64,000 nucleotides of DNA from Anaerolineales bacterium. GTDB taxonomy: Bacteria; Chloroflexota; Anaerolineae; Anaerolineales; UBA4823. The notes beneath the pieces are model-generated. The model saw nothing but the letters and a program-made list of their open reading frames with translations, searched no databases and was not told where the DNA came from. The translations under genes and the position numbers were made by a program. Each line of letters opens with the position of its first letter. The first letter of the stretch is position 1. The stretch lies in the NCBI GenBank assembly GCA_003105035.1, contig PQAL01000001.1, positions 1-64,000 on the forward strand, in the 5' to 3' direction. Shown here piece after piece: positions 50,915 to 60,873 of this stretch.

Positions 50915-52897
50915 CTATTTATCAATATTGGGGTCGTACGACCCACCCATATAGAGATTCACCACGCCATCGTATGACCCGAACAGATCCAGGCCATTTA
51001 GCCGGGTTCGGCCACTGCAAATGGTGCAGAAGATAGCACAAGGCTTAAAAGTTGGGTCAGCATACCGATCCAATACCTCAGAATAGTACAACGACTCGAT
51101 CCGAATCCCGCTCTGTGGAGCCTTGAGAAGCCACCAAATCGGGTATTCCACATCCCGGCTGTCAATACGCAGGCCCACATCCTTGCATCCCGATTCACGA
51201 ATATCGTGGGCTGCTTCCATCATGGGGTTGTTCCAATCTGGGGCGTTTATGAATAGCAGGTCGCGCGGCTCAGCAAAAAATATGCTGCTGCTTTTGGTCG
51301 TGCCCGTGGCAGGCAACGGGTGGATAGCGTAAGGCTCAGGCTCGTTTTTCAGGGCAATCAGCGGCCGTGTGGAATTAACAAACACGTAAGGCAAGGAAAT
51401 GACGAGAAGAAAAATAATAGCCAACGGCGCCAGCCATCGCTCTCCCAGGTGGAAAATCACCGCACCAAAAACCGGAGCCCAAACTAACAACAAGGGCAGC
51501 TGAAAGCGTACACCATAATCATCATAGTGGGCAGATAGGGCAAAAATAACAAAAGAAAGCAAGGCTGCCAGGCTGTACCAAAGCAAATCACGCTGCTTAA
51601 CCCGTCTGGTTGCGTAGAATATGGCCACGGCAACAATGGATAGGATGATCAGGAAAAGGTGGATGGGGCTGCCAGCCGAATCTTCGTTGTTCCAACGCCA
51701 ATCTAGCTTAAAACTCTCCACATTGGGATCGGAAGCCCGGAAGGTGCCCTGTACAAAGCTAACCATAGCCTGGTTGAAGCGCGGGCTGGGTGTGACCAGA
51801 TTTAGCAGGACATCCTTTACCAGATTAGAGGCCACCGATCCAATTCCAAACCGCGCTGAGCTCATATCTGCTACCCATGCACTGGGTCCGAGCGGTCCAC
51901 CATAGGTGATGAGATTACGCGACCAGTACCCGGCATTTAATACAATTACCACCAGCCCAATAATGGCAGCCCGTTTCAGGAATAGCAACGCTTTCCTCTG
52001 CCTTAACCAATGGACAATCAGCCAGATACCCCAGGCCACTGCATAAGGGTAAAAAGTGCCCTTAGACAACAGGCCAAGACCCAATGCAGCGGCAATGGAT
52101 AGCACCTCGGCCCAACTTGCGTCCGCCTGGCAAGCGTACAGGACGAAGACAGCCAGTATCACCAGCCACATGGCAGCGACGTAATCATTCTGGGTGCTGG
52201 TTGCTTCGAGCAGGCCGATCGGAAGGCTGATGGCAAATGCAGCCGCAGCTGCTTGGGCTTTCCTTCCCGCTCCGAACAGCCAGGCCCCCAAGGAGGCTGC
52301 CACGGCACAAGTTACCAGACTGATCCATTGGGGTAGATTGGCAAGCTGATCATTGCCCCAAAGCAAGCGCAGCTGCAAGATACTCGCTTCAGCCAGGATG
52401 GGATGAGTTAATTGAACCTCGAAACCTACCGGATAATGGGCCAGGCTGCGATCCTGTGCCCAGTGCATCACCCGGCTCATATGGTATAACAGCGAGTCCA
52501 TGTTGTTGGCGGGCGAGATAACCGCTACAACCAGGAGCAGTACAAAAATAAGGCTAAAGCCGAGCAGAACAACTATTGAAAACCGATCCAGGCTCCGAAA
52601 CCCTGCACCTAATCGCTGCCAACCCCGTTCCAGCCAGTGCATCCGCCATCCCAACCAGGCAGTCACCAACAGTGCAATCGCCCAGGTCCCTGCAACATAT
52701 GGCTGGGCCAGCGCATGGAATATTCCCAAGATTTCAGACTGTGCAGCAATGAATATCCCCAGCAACAATACAGACTGTAATAGCGCCAGGCGAACTCCCT
52801 TAAGCCTGGATGGGTTTTCACTCTGCGTACCCAGCAGGTCAAGGAATACCACGAACATCGTTAGTAACAAAAGGACAATAAACATGCCGGTCAGCAA
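50915..52897 (-). CDS. GT-C/GT39-like membrane glycosyltransferase
   Basis: The 660-residue protein has about 12-13 hydrophobic segments followed by a ~130-residue extracytoplasmic domain. The first large loop contains NNMDSLLYHMSRVMHWAQD and HYPVGFEVQLTHPILAEA, resembling the acidic catalytic loop of PMT/ArnT-type glycosyltransferases. The donor would be a polyprenyl-phosphate sugar, possibly made by the convergent GT2 enzyme 25 bp away. It is upstream-adjacent to gluconokinase on the same strand (27-bp gap). Confidence 0.8.
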   Translation of the reverse strand: MLTGMFIVLLLLTMFVVFLDLLGTQSENPSRLKGVRLALLQSVLLLGIFIAAQSEILGIFHALAQPYVAGTWAIALLVTAWLGWRMHWLERGWQRLGAGFRSLDRFSIVVLLGFSLIFVLLLVVAVISPANNMDSLLYHMSRVMHWAQDRSLAHYPVGFEVQLTHPILAEASILQLRLLWGNDQLANLPQWISLVTCAVAASLGAWLFGAGRKAQAAAAAFAISLPIGLLEATSTQNDYVAAMWLVILAVFVLYACQADASWAEVLSIAAALGLGLLSKGTFYPYAVAWGIWLIVHWLRQRKALLFLKRAAIIGLVVIVLNAGYWSRNLITYGGPLGPSAWVADMSSARFGIGSVASNLVKDVLLNLVTPSPRFNQAMVSFVQGTFRASDPNVESFKLDWRWNNEDSAGSPIHLFLIILSIVAVAIFYATRRVKQRDLLWYSLAALLSFVIFALSAHYDDYGVRFQLPLLLVWAPVFGAVIFHLGERWLAPLAIIFLLVISLPYVFVNSTRPLIALKNEPEPYAIHPLPATGTTKSSSIFFAEPRDLLFINAPDWNNPMMEAAHDIRESGCKDVGLRIDSRDVEYPIWWLLKAPQSGIRIESLYYSEVLDRYADPTFKPCAIFCTICSGRTRLNGLDLFGSYDGVVNLYMGGSYDPNIDK

Positions 52898-52924
52898 GGA
52901 TCGATGGCAGGATATGGGAGCATA

Positions 52925-53482
52925 CTATTGCTGGTCATGCATCGGTCGAGTGTGAAATAAGATCTGACTGATAATTTCATCCACTGGTAAAGAAATATCC
53001 ACCTCCAGGCAATTATCCGGTTCTTCCAGTGTCTCAAATTGGCTCTTCAGCATTTCGGCTTTCATATAATGCCCAGCTCGCGACGTCATCCGTGACAAGA
53101 TAAGATCATAATTGCCTTTTAGATAGATGACTTGAACACCAGGGTTGCCTTGGAGCAAGACCTGCCGGTAAGCTGCCTTGAGAGCAGAGCAAGCCAGAAT
53201 GCCATTTCGGTCTGCCCGCAGGCAAGAGGAAATCAAATCATGCAGGTTGACCAGCCAGGGAGCACGATCAGCATCATCCAGCGGATAGCCCGCCGCCATC
53301 TTGGCAATGTTCTCGGGGGGGTGGAAATTATCTCCATCATAAAACTCCCAGTCTAATTTTGCCGAAAGGGCTCTCCCAACCGTGGTTTTTCCGCAACCCG
53401 AAACGCCCATGATGATAAAAAATTTCGACTCCAACGCTGTTATTCCAAGGGATGCTGTGGGTTCATTTGAATCGCCAAGCAT
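52925..53482 (-). CDS. gntK: Gluconokinase
   Basis: The 185-residue P-loop kinase has Walker A GVSGCGKT at 26-33 and the gluconokinase patterns FYDGDNFHPPENIAKM, PLDDADRAPWL and CSALKAAYRQ. It phosphorylates D-gluconate to 6-phosphogluconate with ATP, feeding the pentose phosphate or Entner-Doudoroff route. Length is typical for the thermoresistant GntK family. No gluconate permease is nearby. A 34-bp gap separates it from the CPBP protease gene upstream. Confidence 0.95.
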   Translation of the reverse strand: MLGDSNEPTASLGITALESKFFIIMGVSGCGKTTVGRALSAKLDWEFYDGDNFHPPENIAKMAAGYPLDDADRAPWLVNLHDLISSCLRADRNGILACSALKAAYRQVLLQGNPGVQVIYLKGNYDLILSRMTSRAGHYMKAEMLKSQFETLEEPDNCLEVDISLPVDEIISQILFHTRPMHDQQ

Positions 53483-53516
53483 AGTTACATTTTATCTCTA
53501 ATTAGAGGTTACCAGA

Positions 53517-54431
53517 TTAACCACCCGGTGTGACTGAACCCAGGGCGATAAAGGTAAAAACAACCACATCCATGCAGAAATGGATGACCCATGCCCAGGT
53601 AAAACCTCGCGTTTCTAGCATGGATTTTCCCATCAGCCAACCGGGGATGAATGACATGATCACCCCAACGATGCCATAGGGTACACCATAATAATGGGCA
53701 ATGCCAAAATATACAGCCGTAATGAGCAGGGCCTGCACCGCGCCTACTGGGACTTCGAGTGTACTCAGCCAGGGCGCTCGATAGATCATCTCTTCGCCGA
53801 AAGCGTTAATCGCGGCAAACAGAAAAATGAATGGCAGCAGTGAATAAACATGCCTGAGAGAATTCGTGGATGGCAGGTTGCCAAAGATCAGGCTAAACGC
53901 GATCAAACCCAGGCTCATTGCCCCAGCAATGGCTGGCCCCAGGATGCGCCAGGAAGATGGCCGGGTCATGATGAGTGGGATGGGTGCAGCCCGGGCGTCA
54001 AGCCTGCCTTTGACCAGGAAAAAGCGCTCGAACTTACCTGTTAAAACGAGCATGATGATCGCCATCAACATACCTGTAACGAAGCGTGGGATGACTACCG
54101 AACCGACTTCAGAAGCGAATGGGTTGATGCCTGCCAGCCATGTGGAGAATGCAGGAGTCAGGAATAATTGCGGAACGACCGAGTCCACCACGTAAACAGC
54201 CAGCAGGGTTGCCGTGAACAGCCATAAAGGGCGGAATCGCTTCCATATCAAGCTGACCAGTAATGATACGGCTGCCAACCCAACTTTAGCCGGATACAGC
54301 CAGAATGGTTGACCGCCACTCAACTCCTTAAAAAGAATATCCGGAAGCAACGAGACCAACAGGATGATCACCCAAACAACCAAAGCAAACAACTTGCGGT
54401 CACTTTTCACCCCGGCTGTGTTTTCTACCAT
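53517..54431 (-). CDS. CPBP-family intramembrane metalloprotease
   Basis: The 304-residue protein has about eight helices. Abi/CAAX-protease motifs are visible: FGEEMIYRAPWL (EExxxR), FGIAHYYG (first His) and VIHFCMDVV (second His). These glutamate-type intramembrane proteases process prenylated proteins or peptides; bacterial roles vary and include bacteriocin immunity. The substrate is unknown. It is first in a possible minus-strand unit with gntK. Confidence 0.9.
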   Translation of the reverse strand: MVENTAGVKSDRKLFALVVWVIILLVSLLPDILFKELSGGQPFWLYPAKVGLAAVSLLVSLIWKRFRPLWLFTATLLAVYVVDSVVPQLFLTPAFSTWLAGINPFASEVGSVVIPRFVTGMLMAIIMLVLTGKFERFFLVKGRLDARAAPIPLIMTRPSSWRILGPAIAGAMSLGLIAFSLIFGNLPSTNSLRHVYSLLPFIFLFAAINAFGEEMIYRAPWLSTLEVPVGAVQALLITAVYFGIAHYYGVPYGIVGVIMSFIPGWLMGKSMLETRGFTWAWVIHFCMDVVVFTFIALGSVTPGG

Positions 54432-54607
54432 TTACACCTTCCAACAATATCAATCACTATCTTCACTTTGTAAGTCCTAGCTATTCGTAATTATTCCGGA
54501 TGTTACCTTGTGCAAGTAATTGGAGAAGTATTATAACAATACTGTTTACGCACACCGATCAACTTAAGTGCAATGAAGTGATTTACCTGCAAAAAAAACA
54601 CAAAGCA

Positions 54608-55012
54608 CTATTCGACCCACATATACGGATTCCAGGCTATTTCCCAGGAGTATCCATCAAGATCTTGAAAATAAGCATCGTAGCCACCCCAGAACGTTTC
54701 TTGTGGTTCTTTACTGATCACTGCACCAGCAATTCGCAGATGGTGAATGATCTCATCCACATCTTCCCGATTTTTTACATTATAGGCCAGTGTAAAGCCT
54801 GGAAAGCCTCTTCCATCATCAGGTACCCCAGCATCCTCCGCCAGTAAGCTCTTGGGGTATAGTGAGAGCAGCATGTGATTAAGGTTGAAGAACACAACCG
54901 CGTCATTTTCTATACCATTTTTCGAAGGGAAACCGATAATTTTGGAGTAAAACTCATATGACCTCTTCAGGTCATTTACTCCGAGTGTGATCATAGTAAT
55001 GCGTGGTTCCAT
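54608..55012 (-). CDS. VOC-superfamily (glyoxalase-like) protein
   Basis: I start at the ATG at 55012 because AGGAG lies six bases upstream; the frame extends to 55042. The 134-residue protein has the paired beta-alpha-beta-beta-beta modules of the VOC family: TMITLGVNDLKRSYEFYSKIIGF and GGYDAYFQDLDGYSWEIAWNP. The final Glu is a typical metal ligand. Substrate unknown. It is probably monocistronic; the gap before the CPBP gene is ~176 bp. Confidence 0.9.
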   Translation of the reverse strand: MEPRITMITLGVNDLKRSYEFYSKIIGFPSKNGIENDAVVFFNLNHMLLSLYPKSLLAEDAGVPDDGRGFPGFTLAYNVKNREDVDEIIHHLRIAGAVISKEPQETFWGGYDAYFQDLDGYSWEIAWNPYMWVE

Positions 55013-55042
55013 ATAGAATCTCCTGTTCTGATCGTATTTCAT

Positions 55043-55443
55043 GGGCGATGAAATAGAAAAACTTTATGATTGATGAGTATATAATAAACCATACGATCTT
55101 ACCTGTTGGTCTCACAATTTGGAATTGAACCTATCAACTGGTTATGCACACAAGACCAACGATACCTGGCTTATCCCGATTTTAGCTTTTAATACCCAAA
55201 CAATATTCAAAGTGGTATCATGCATCAAGAAAACAGTTCTTCAAGTTATCATTTTAAATATAAAGTGATCAAATTTAAATTTTTGCTCCTGGCTGCCCAG
55301 TTACCGGCAAGTTGGATGCTAGCACATCAATCTCGTTTTCTGAAATAATTCCCTTGTTCACTGGCTCCACTTACCCGGAGAACCAAACAACCAATTCGTA
55401 CTTTGCTCTACTTCTCTTTTAATCGCCTGAAGGAGATAATCCG
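55043..55443. other. AT-rich divergent intergenic region
   Basis: About 400 bp between the divergent VOC and HEXXH-protein genes. It is AT-rich, with runs such as ATCAAATTTAAATTTTTG near 55270. I see no open frame of note, no RNA gene and no -35/-10 pair that I would defend. Confidence 0.5.
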
Positions 55444-56613
55444 TTGAGCCCAAAACGTTCTCGATTATTTAAAACCTGCCTGGTCATCCCACTGGGTGCC
55501 GTTGGTTTGCTCGTGCTTATCACTGCCATCCTAGACCTGACCAATATCGGATTACCCCAACACTCATTAACGATTGACCATCTCAGTGAGCTCGAGAAAG
55601 CCCGCCTGGCTGAAGTGATCCATTTACGCAAGTCTCTTGGAGATGATGTCTGGCCGGGATGGTCACAGGCTGATATCCCGCTGATCGTTTATAACGAGCA
55701 ATATGTCTTCCTGGTGGGTTATCCTGACCCTCCAGCTGGATGGAAAAAAGTCCCTTCCATGGAACAACGCGGGGGCACTTGGGAGATCGTGCCTGCTGAC
55801 ACCTTCGAAGGCCAGCCTTATTATCGCACGGAATTAACTGACCGTGATAAAACCCCTCAAGGATTTACTGTCTTAGTTGGCGACCGCTGGGTGGCGACCT
55901 TCATGACGCGTGAATACGGCCAGGTAAATTTTTATCAGGACTTTCGCAAGAATTTTCCACCTGTGATTTCTGACCTGATTCCAGTACGCCTCGTTTGGGC
56001 ATTTTTAATGGGTAAGAGCGAATCTTACATCGCTGCTCTCGAGCATGAGAGCTTCCATTCTTTGGAAGGCATGCTTGCCTTGAATACATTCAACGCGTCC
56101 GAAGAGATGTACTCGGTAGAAGCTAATTACCCCTATGATGCAATGGATGATCCCTGGAAGCAGGAAATGAATGTGCTGGTTGATGCTGCACAAGCCGCAA
56201 CAGATGCTGAAGCTCGCGACCTGGCAAACCAGTTCTTGCAGTTACGTACCGAGCGACACAAAGGATTGACCACCGAAGAAATCAGGCTGGAACAGCTGCG
56301 AGAGTGGGAAGAAGGGTTGGCTAAATATGCTGAGCTGAAAATTATGCGGCAGGCGGATGCCAAACATGACTACCTACCAATAGAAAGTATGGCTCAGGAC
56401 AAGGACTTTAAATATTATAAAAATCAACAAAGATTTTGGACCCAGCAATTAGAGCAAGCCGCCAGCGTGGGGGGTTTATCAGGAGATACCCGCTTCTATT
56501 ACTCCGGGAATGCCATTGCAGTATTATTGGACCGCCTGATGCCTGGCTGGAAGCCGCGCGCTTTACCCGGTGGCGAATACCTCGATGATCTATTGCAAGT
56601 GGCAGTCGAATAG
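55444..56613 (+). CDS. Exported HEXXH-containing protein, unassigned zincin-like family
   Basis: The 389-residue protein begins at TTG with AAGGAG eight bases upstream. An N-terminal hydrophobic helix (~10-32) serves as signal anchor and the rest is soluble and extracytoplasmic. HESFH at residues 201-205 (ALEHESFHSLEGML) fits the zinc-binding HEXXH motif, and EEGLAKYAELK ~80 residues later could supply the third Glu ligand, as in gluzincins. I do not recognise a named peptidase family. It stands alone between a divergent VOC gene and a LuxR-type regulator. An inactive or regulatory role is possible. Confidence 0.75.
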   Translation: MSPKRSRLFKTCLVIPLGAVGLLVLITAILDLTNIGLPQHSLTIDHLSELEKARLAEVIHLRKSLGDDVWPGWSQADIPLIVYNEQYVFLVGYPDPPAGWKKVPSMEQRGGTWEIVPADTFEGQPYYRTELTDRDKTPQGFTVLVGDRWVATFMTREYGQVNFYQDFRKNFPPVISDLIPVRLVWAFLMGKSESYIAALEHESFHSLEGMLALNTFNASEEMYSVEANYPYDAMDDPWKQEMNVLVDAAQAATDAEARDLANQFLQLRTERHKGLTTEEIRLEQLREWEEGLAKYAELKIMRQADAKHDYLPIESMAQDKDFKYYKNQQRFWTQQLEQAASVGGLSGDTRFYYSGNAIAVLLDRLMPGWKPRALPGGEYLDDLLQVAVE

Positions 56614-56767
56614 AGAAAACCCTGCTGCGTGAGGCGAGTTGTTGCTTTCCACAATCGTTGCTAAGCTGTCCTTTCCCTGACTACCTTAAGAGATCGTCAA
56701 AATAGTCCGTATAAGAGTTGTCAGCATGGGCAAATTACGATAGGATATAGTAGCTCAGGCATTCACT

Positions 56768-59449
56768 ATGCAAATCCTATCGACTAAATTGTCTGTACCA
56801 CCAGTCAGGTCAAAATTCGTCCCCCGCGAGCGGCTGATCCAGAAGTTAAACGAGGGGCTGGGCTGCAAGCTTATCCTGATCTCAGCTCCAGCCGGCTATG
56901 GTAAATCAACCCTGCTGAGCGCCTGGCTGGATAATCTGGCGATACCCTCGGCTTGGATCGCACTCGACGACAACGATAATGATCTCTTGCGTTTTCTATC
57001 GTATTTTTCTGCTGCCTGCCAAAAAGCTGAATTGGGGGGAAATATCTCTATTGATGCACCCATCAACCTGGCATCCAAAGCAGATACGGAGGCATATCTT
57101 ACATCATTGATAAATCAACTCGACAGCATTGGAAAACCAATTTGTGTTGTCCTCGACGATTACCACATCATCCAGGATAAGCAGGTCCACCAGGCAGTCA
57201 GCTTTTTAATTGAACAGCGACCAGTTTCGCTGCACCTGGTCATTGCAACCCGTGCTGATCCTCCCCTCTCGCTTGCACGTCTGAGAGCCCGGTCGGATTT
57301 GCTCGAGATGCGTATGTCAGATCTTCGATTTAATACCGAAGAAGCCGCAGACTTTTTAATTCGAACGATGGGCATACAGGTTTCATCGGATGATGTGACC
57401 CGCATCACTCAGCGTACCGAGGGCTGGATTGCCGGACTGCAAATGGCTGCCCTGTCGATGCACGACATGACGGATACTTCTGGCTTCATTAATGCATTTA
57501 CAGGCAGTCACCACTATATCTTCGACTACCTGATGGGTGAAATCCTTGCCAAGCAAACGCCTGAGATGCACCGCTTTCTGCTTTACACATCCATCCTCGA
57601 ACATTTAACCGCGCCATTATGCGATTCCTTGATCGGGCGAAATGAACATGAAGGTATTTCTCGCCCGTCAGCGGTCATCCTGGATGAGCTGGATCACAGC
57701 AACATGTTTATCATTCCTTTGGATCATCAACAGCGCTGGTATCGTTATCACCCATTGTTTGCCGAATTGTTGTTCGGCTATTTACAGAAAAGCGAGCCTG
57801 AAAAAATTCCAATATTACGTACTCGAGCCAGTATATGGTTTGAAGAACAGGGAATGATCGCGGACGCGATCCATCATTCCTTTGCCATTGGAGATTGGGA
57901 ACGCAGCGTCAGGCTGATCAGCGCCAACATATTCGCTTTGCTCGAGCAAAATGAGCTGAGCAACGTGGCCAGGCAAATCGAGATACTATCCGGCGAAAAA
58001 AACGCGGCTCGCCCATGGTTGTTGGTGGGTCATGCCTGGTTGGACGCCTATACAGGCCAATTGAATCATGTCGAACCCATCCTGACAGAAGCAGAAGGCG
58101 AGATCGATAACTTAAAAAGTGAAGAGGAGTTCCAAACACTGGGAGGGCATATCGCTGCAATTCGAGCATATGCAAACTGGATTGGCGACAGGCGGGATAT
58201 CGCTGCCAGTGCCGCCCAGGTTGCGCTCGAGTGGTTGCCTCCTTCTGAAAGATTGATTCGTTGCCAGGCCGCCACCTTATTAGGCCTGACGCAACCTGAT
58301 TTTAAAGATCGAACCACGTCGCTGGCACTTGCACTCAAATATGCCAGGGAGTGCAATGTGTCACATGTAACCATTTTCGCGCATGGCTGTTGGGCCTGGC
58401 TACTGACTATGCAAGGGCGGTTGAGAGAAGCCTATGCTGCTTGTGAGGAAGCTATCCAACTGGCCCAATCCAGTCGATCTTATGGCTTCCTGCCGACGCT
58501 AAGCCATATCTACACAACCATGAGCGCTGTTCAGCTTGAGTGGAATGATCTGCAAGGTGCATTGAAATACGCTAAGGAAGCAGTAGACCTGGCCCGGCGC
58601 TGGGAGCAAGCTGATGCGCTTCATTTCGCTTTAGACAATTATGGATACGCGCTATTTGCATCTGGTGACAGGGAAGAAGCATTCAATATTCTCCATCAGG
58701 CACGCCAGGTTGCCCGGCGAACTTCCGCCTGGTTTGAACAAATTACCCTCGCACAGGAAATTGAATGGTATTTGTCCTTGAATGACCTTGAGTCAGCTCT
58801 GAATTGCTTGACTCGTGCTGAGATCGATTATGATGATCCTGCTCACTTCACGATTGGCAGCTATCAAACCGTTCTGCTTCCGTTTACTTTCATCCAGATC
58901 TATCTGGCCAAGAAGCAGTATTCAAAAGCTTTAAAATATTCTTCAGTTTTTATAGATGATATGGAAAAAAGAGGTATCGGGCACTATATCATCCGCCTGC
59001 TCCTCTGGCAAGCCGTCGCCTATGATAACCTGAAACAGAAAGATAATGCAATTGCTTCCTTAAAACGAGCCCTAACATTAGCCGCCCCTGAGGGTTATCT
59101 GCATCTATTTATCATTGAAAGTACTAATTTAGCTTCACTACTAAAACAAGCGCGCCAGGTTGGCGTAATGCCCACATATATTGACAAGATCGACACGGCA
59201 ATCGGGTATGCACATGGCGATCCATCTCACCAGACAGTATCAAATGCCTCACTCATAGAACCGCTTTCCAGCCGCGAAATGGAAGTGCTTAGACTTTTAG
59301 CTGAGGGATGCTCAGACAAGCAAATCGCCGAAACTTTAATCATCGCTCCTGAAACAGTACATAAACACCTGAAGAATATCTATGGCAAATTGAATGTCCA
59401 TAAGCGCATCGAGGCGGTCAGGCGCGCTCAAGAACTGGGCTTGTTGTAA
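56768..59449 (+). CDS. MalT-like LuxR-family ATP-dependent transcriptional regulator
   Basis: The 893-residue protein has an N-terminal STAND NTPase with Walker A APAGYGKS at 40-47 and Walker B VVLDDYHII, a winged-helix region containing RTEGWIAGLQMAALS, a long TPR-like central domain (~370-800) and a C-terminal LuxR helix-turn-helix (LSSREMEVLRLLAEGCSDKQIAETL to NIYGKLNVHKRIEAV). MalT-type activators bind ATP and an inducer, then oligomerise at promoters. The inducer is unknown. The ABC-exporter operon starting 125 bp downstream, on the same strand, is the obvious target candidate (inference). Confidence 0.93.
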   Translation: MQILSTKLSVPPVRSKFVPRERLIQKLNEGLGCKLILISAPAGYGKSTLLSAWLDNLAIPSAWIALDDNDNDLLRFLSYFSAACQKAELGGNISIDAPINLASKADTEAYLTSLINQLDSIGKPICVVLDDYHIIQDKQVHQAVSFLIEQRPVSLHLVIATRADPPLSLARLRARSDLLEMRMSDLRFNTEEAADFLIRTMGIQVSSDDVTRITQRTEGWIAGLQMAALSMHDMTDTSGFINAFTGSHHYIFDYLMGEILAKQTPEMHRFLLYTSILEHLTAPLCDSLIGRNEHEGISRPSAVILDELDHSNMFIIPLDHQQRWYRYHPLFAELLFGYLQKSEPEKIPILRTRASIWFEEQGMIADAIHHSFAIGDWERSVRLISANIFALLEQNELSNVARQIEILSGEKNAARPWLLVGHAWLDAYTGQLNHVEPILTEAEGEIDNLKSEEEFQTLGGHIAAIRAYANWIGDRRDIAASAAQVALEWLPPSERLIRCQAATLLGLTQPDFKDRTTSLALALKYARECNVSHVTIFAHGCWAWLLTMQGRLREAYAACEEAIQLAQSSRSYGFLPTLSHIYTTMSAVQLEWNDLQGALKYAKEAVDLARRWEQADALHFALDNYGYALFASGDREEAFNILHQARQVARRTSAWFEQITLAQEIEWYLSLNDLESALNCLTRAEIDYDDPAHFTIGSYQTVLLPFTFIQIYLAKKQYSKALKYSSVFIDDMEKRGIGHYIIRLLLWQAVAYDNLKQKDNAIASLKRALTLAAPEGYLHLFIIESTNLASLLKQARQVGVMPTYIDKIDTAIGYAHGDPSHQTVSNASLIEPLSSREMEVLRLLAEGCSDKQIAETLIIAPETVHKHLKNIYGKLNVHKRIEAVRRAQELGLL

Positions 59450-59476
59450 ACCTAATCTGAAGAATCACTCAAATTA

Positions 59477-59520
59477 ATACCCCATCGATACCCCATTCAG
59501 GGCCTGATTCCTCAGGCTTT
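59477..59520 (+). terminator. Repeat with hairpin after the LuxR gene (copy 1)
   Basis: The segment ATACCCCATCGATACCCCAT, then TCAGGGCCTGATTCCTCAGGC, contains a six-base stem GCCTGA/TCAGGC (59502-59517) with a TTCC loop, followed by TTTCTG. It lies 28 bases after the LuxR stop and is almost identical to the copy at 61884-61924. Confidence 0.6.
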
Positions 59521-59574
59521 CTGATGTATTGTACATATGGGTAATAACGTAAACGAAAAACTTGACATGAAAAT

Positions 59575-59925
59575 GTGGATAATACGATGGAAAGTCCTCA
59601 TATTCAGCGCAACGATGATCAGCTCTATCATATAAAACTTGATGGCATCCTTAACTCGCCCATCGTTGATTGGGAAGGTGACCTAAGCATCATCGACCAG
59701 CCGGAAAATAATACAGTAAAGGTCTGCCTGATCGTTCACTCAGCCATGATACGTGGGTTTCTTGATCAATTCCAAATCGTCAATCTGTCGGTATTTTCTG
59801 CTGAAGCGAGCTCAAGCCCAATACCACAGGCAAATGACCTGGGTGACCCCGCACAAAATGAATTGTTCTGGAATCTCTATCATTCTGGAATAGAAGACCA
59901 CGATAAGGTGATAATGGAGAAATGA
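59575..59925 (+). CDS. Small protein, paralogue of the product at 61983-62216
   Basis: The 116-residue protein has no signal or membrane segment. Residues ~18-80 (YHIKLDGILNSPIVDWEGDL, SAMIRGFLDQFQIVNLSVF) align with the 77-residue protein encoded at 61983. The shared pattern is YHI-x-GDL[ST]II-x-SA-x-RGFL[ED]Q-x-LN-x-V. Similar short GPV-DQAAL-type proteins commonly accompany ABC transporter or regulator genes in Chloroflexota; function is unknown. Its stop overlaps the ABC ATPase start by four bases (ATGA), so it is translationally coupled to the transporter. Confidence 0.75.
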   Translation: MDNTMESPHIQRNDDQLYHIKLDGILNSPIVDWEGDLSIIDQPENNTVKVCLIVHSAMIRGFLDQFQIVNLSVFSAEASSSPIPQANDLGDPAQNELFWNLYHSGIEDHDKVIMEK

Positions 59926-60860
59926 TTATGGAGAGCTCCGTGCCTACTGATACTAATTCAAAGCTGGCTATCGAAGTTAATGGACTGGTTAAATCGTACG
60001 GGAAAGTTCGTGCCTTGCGAGGCATTGATATAACTGTCCATTGTTGCGAAATATTCGGTTTCCTCGGCCCCAATGGGGCAGGGAAAACCACCGCAATCCG
60101 TTGTATGTTGGACATGATCCGTCCTGACAATGGAACAATCCACTTGATGGATATCGATGCACAGTTAAACCCTGTTGCAGTTCAGGCGTTTACTGGCTAT
60201 CTACCTGGCGAGATGCAATATTACGACAACTTTACCCCCGAACGACAGCTACGCTTCTTCAATGATATGCGGGGAGGCTGTGCAGAATGGGAATACGTGA
60301 AACAGCTTGCTGACCGCCTATCCCTCGATCTTAAGCAGCCCATCAAGAACCTTTCGAAGGGAAACAAACAAAAAGTGGGCATCATCCAGGCCATAATGCA
60401 TCGCCCAAAACTCTTGCTGTTGGACGAACCAACCAGCGGTCTGGACCCCTTGATGCAGCAGGAAGTTTTAGGACTATTACGGGAAGCCAATGCCAACGGG
60501 GCAACTGTTTTTTTTAGCTCACATATCATGAGCGAGGTGGAGAGCCTGGCGGAAAGGGTGGCAATCATCCGTTCGGGTGAAATCGCGGAAGTGACCAATA
60601 CCAGCAACCTGACCCACTCCAGCATCAACCGCATTACTATTCGTTTCAAGCAACCGGTTGATTTTACCGTTCTGATCGAGCTTCGGGGTATTGAATTCCT
60701 GTCGCAGGTTGATCAGACCAGCCTGACCCTTCAAGTTACCGGTGACATGGAACACCTGGTCCAAACGCTGGGTGGGATGCCAGTTTTAGATCTGGAAACC
60801 GAGAGGCCCAGCCTCGAAGAGGCCTTCCTGACGTATTACAAAAAAGACGCATTGAGCTGA
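59922..60860 (+). CDS. ABC transporter ATP-binding protein
   Basis: The 312-residue ATPase has Walker A GPNGAGKTT (49-57), a Q-loop region, the signature LSKGNKQKV (an LSKGN variant of LSGGQ, frequent in ABC-2 exporters), Walker B LLLLDEPTSGLDP and an H-loop FFSSHIMSEVE. A C-terminal ~80-residue extension follows. Paired with the permease encoded 13 bases downstream, it forms an ABC-2-type exporter of the kind used for drugs, lipids or peptides. Substrate unknown. An alternative ATG lies at 59928. Confidence 0.94.
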   Translation: MIMESSVPTDTNSKLAIEVNGLVKSYGKVRALRGIDITVHCCEIFGFLGPNGAGKTTAIRCMLDMIRPDNGTIHLMDIDAQLNPVAVQAFTGYLPGEMQYYDNFTPERQLRFFNDMRGGCAEWEYVKQLADRLSLDLKQPIKNLSKGNKQKVGIIQAIMHRPKLLLLDEPTSGLDPLMQQEVLGLLREANANGATVFFSSHIMSEVESLAERVAIIRSGEIAEVTNTSNLTHSSINRITIRFKQPVDFTVLIELRGIEFLSQVDQTSLTLQVTGDMEHLVQTLGGMPVLDLETERPSLEEAFLTYYKKDALS

Positions 60861-60873
60861 GGAGTGTGATACT

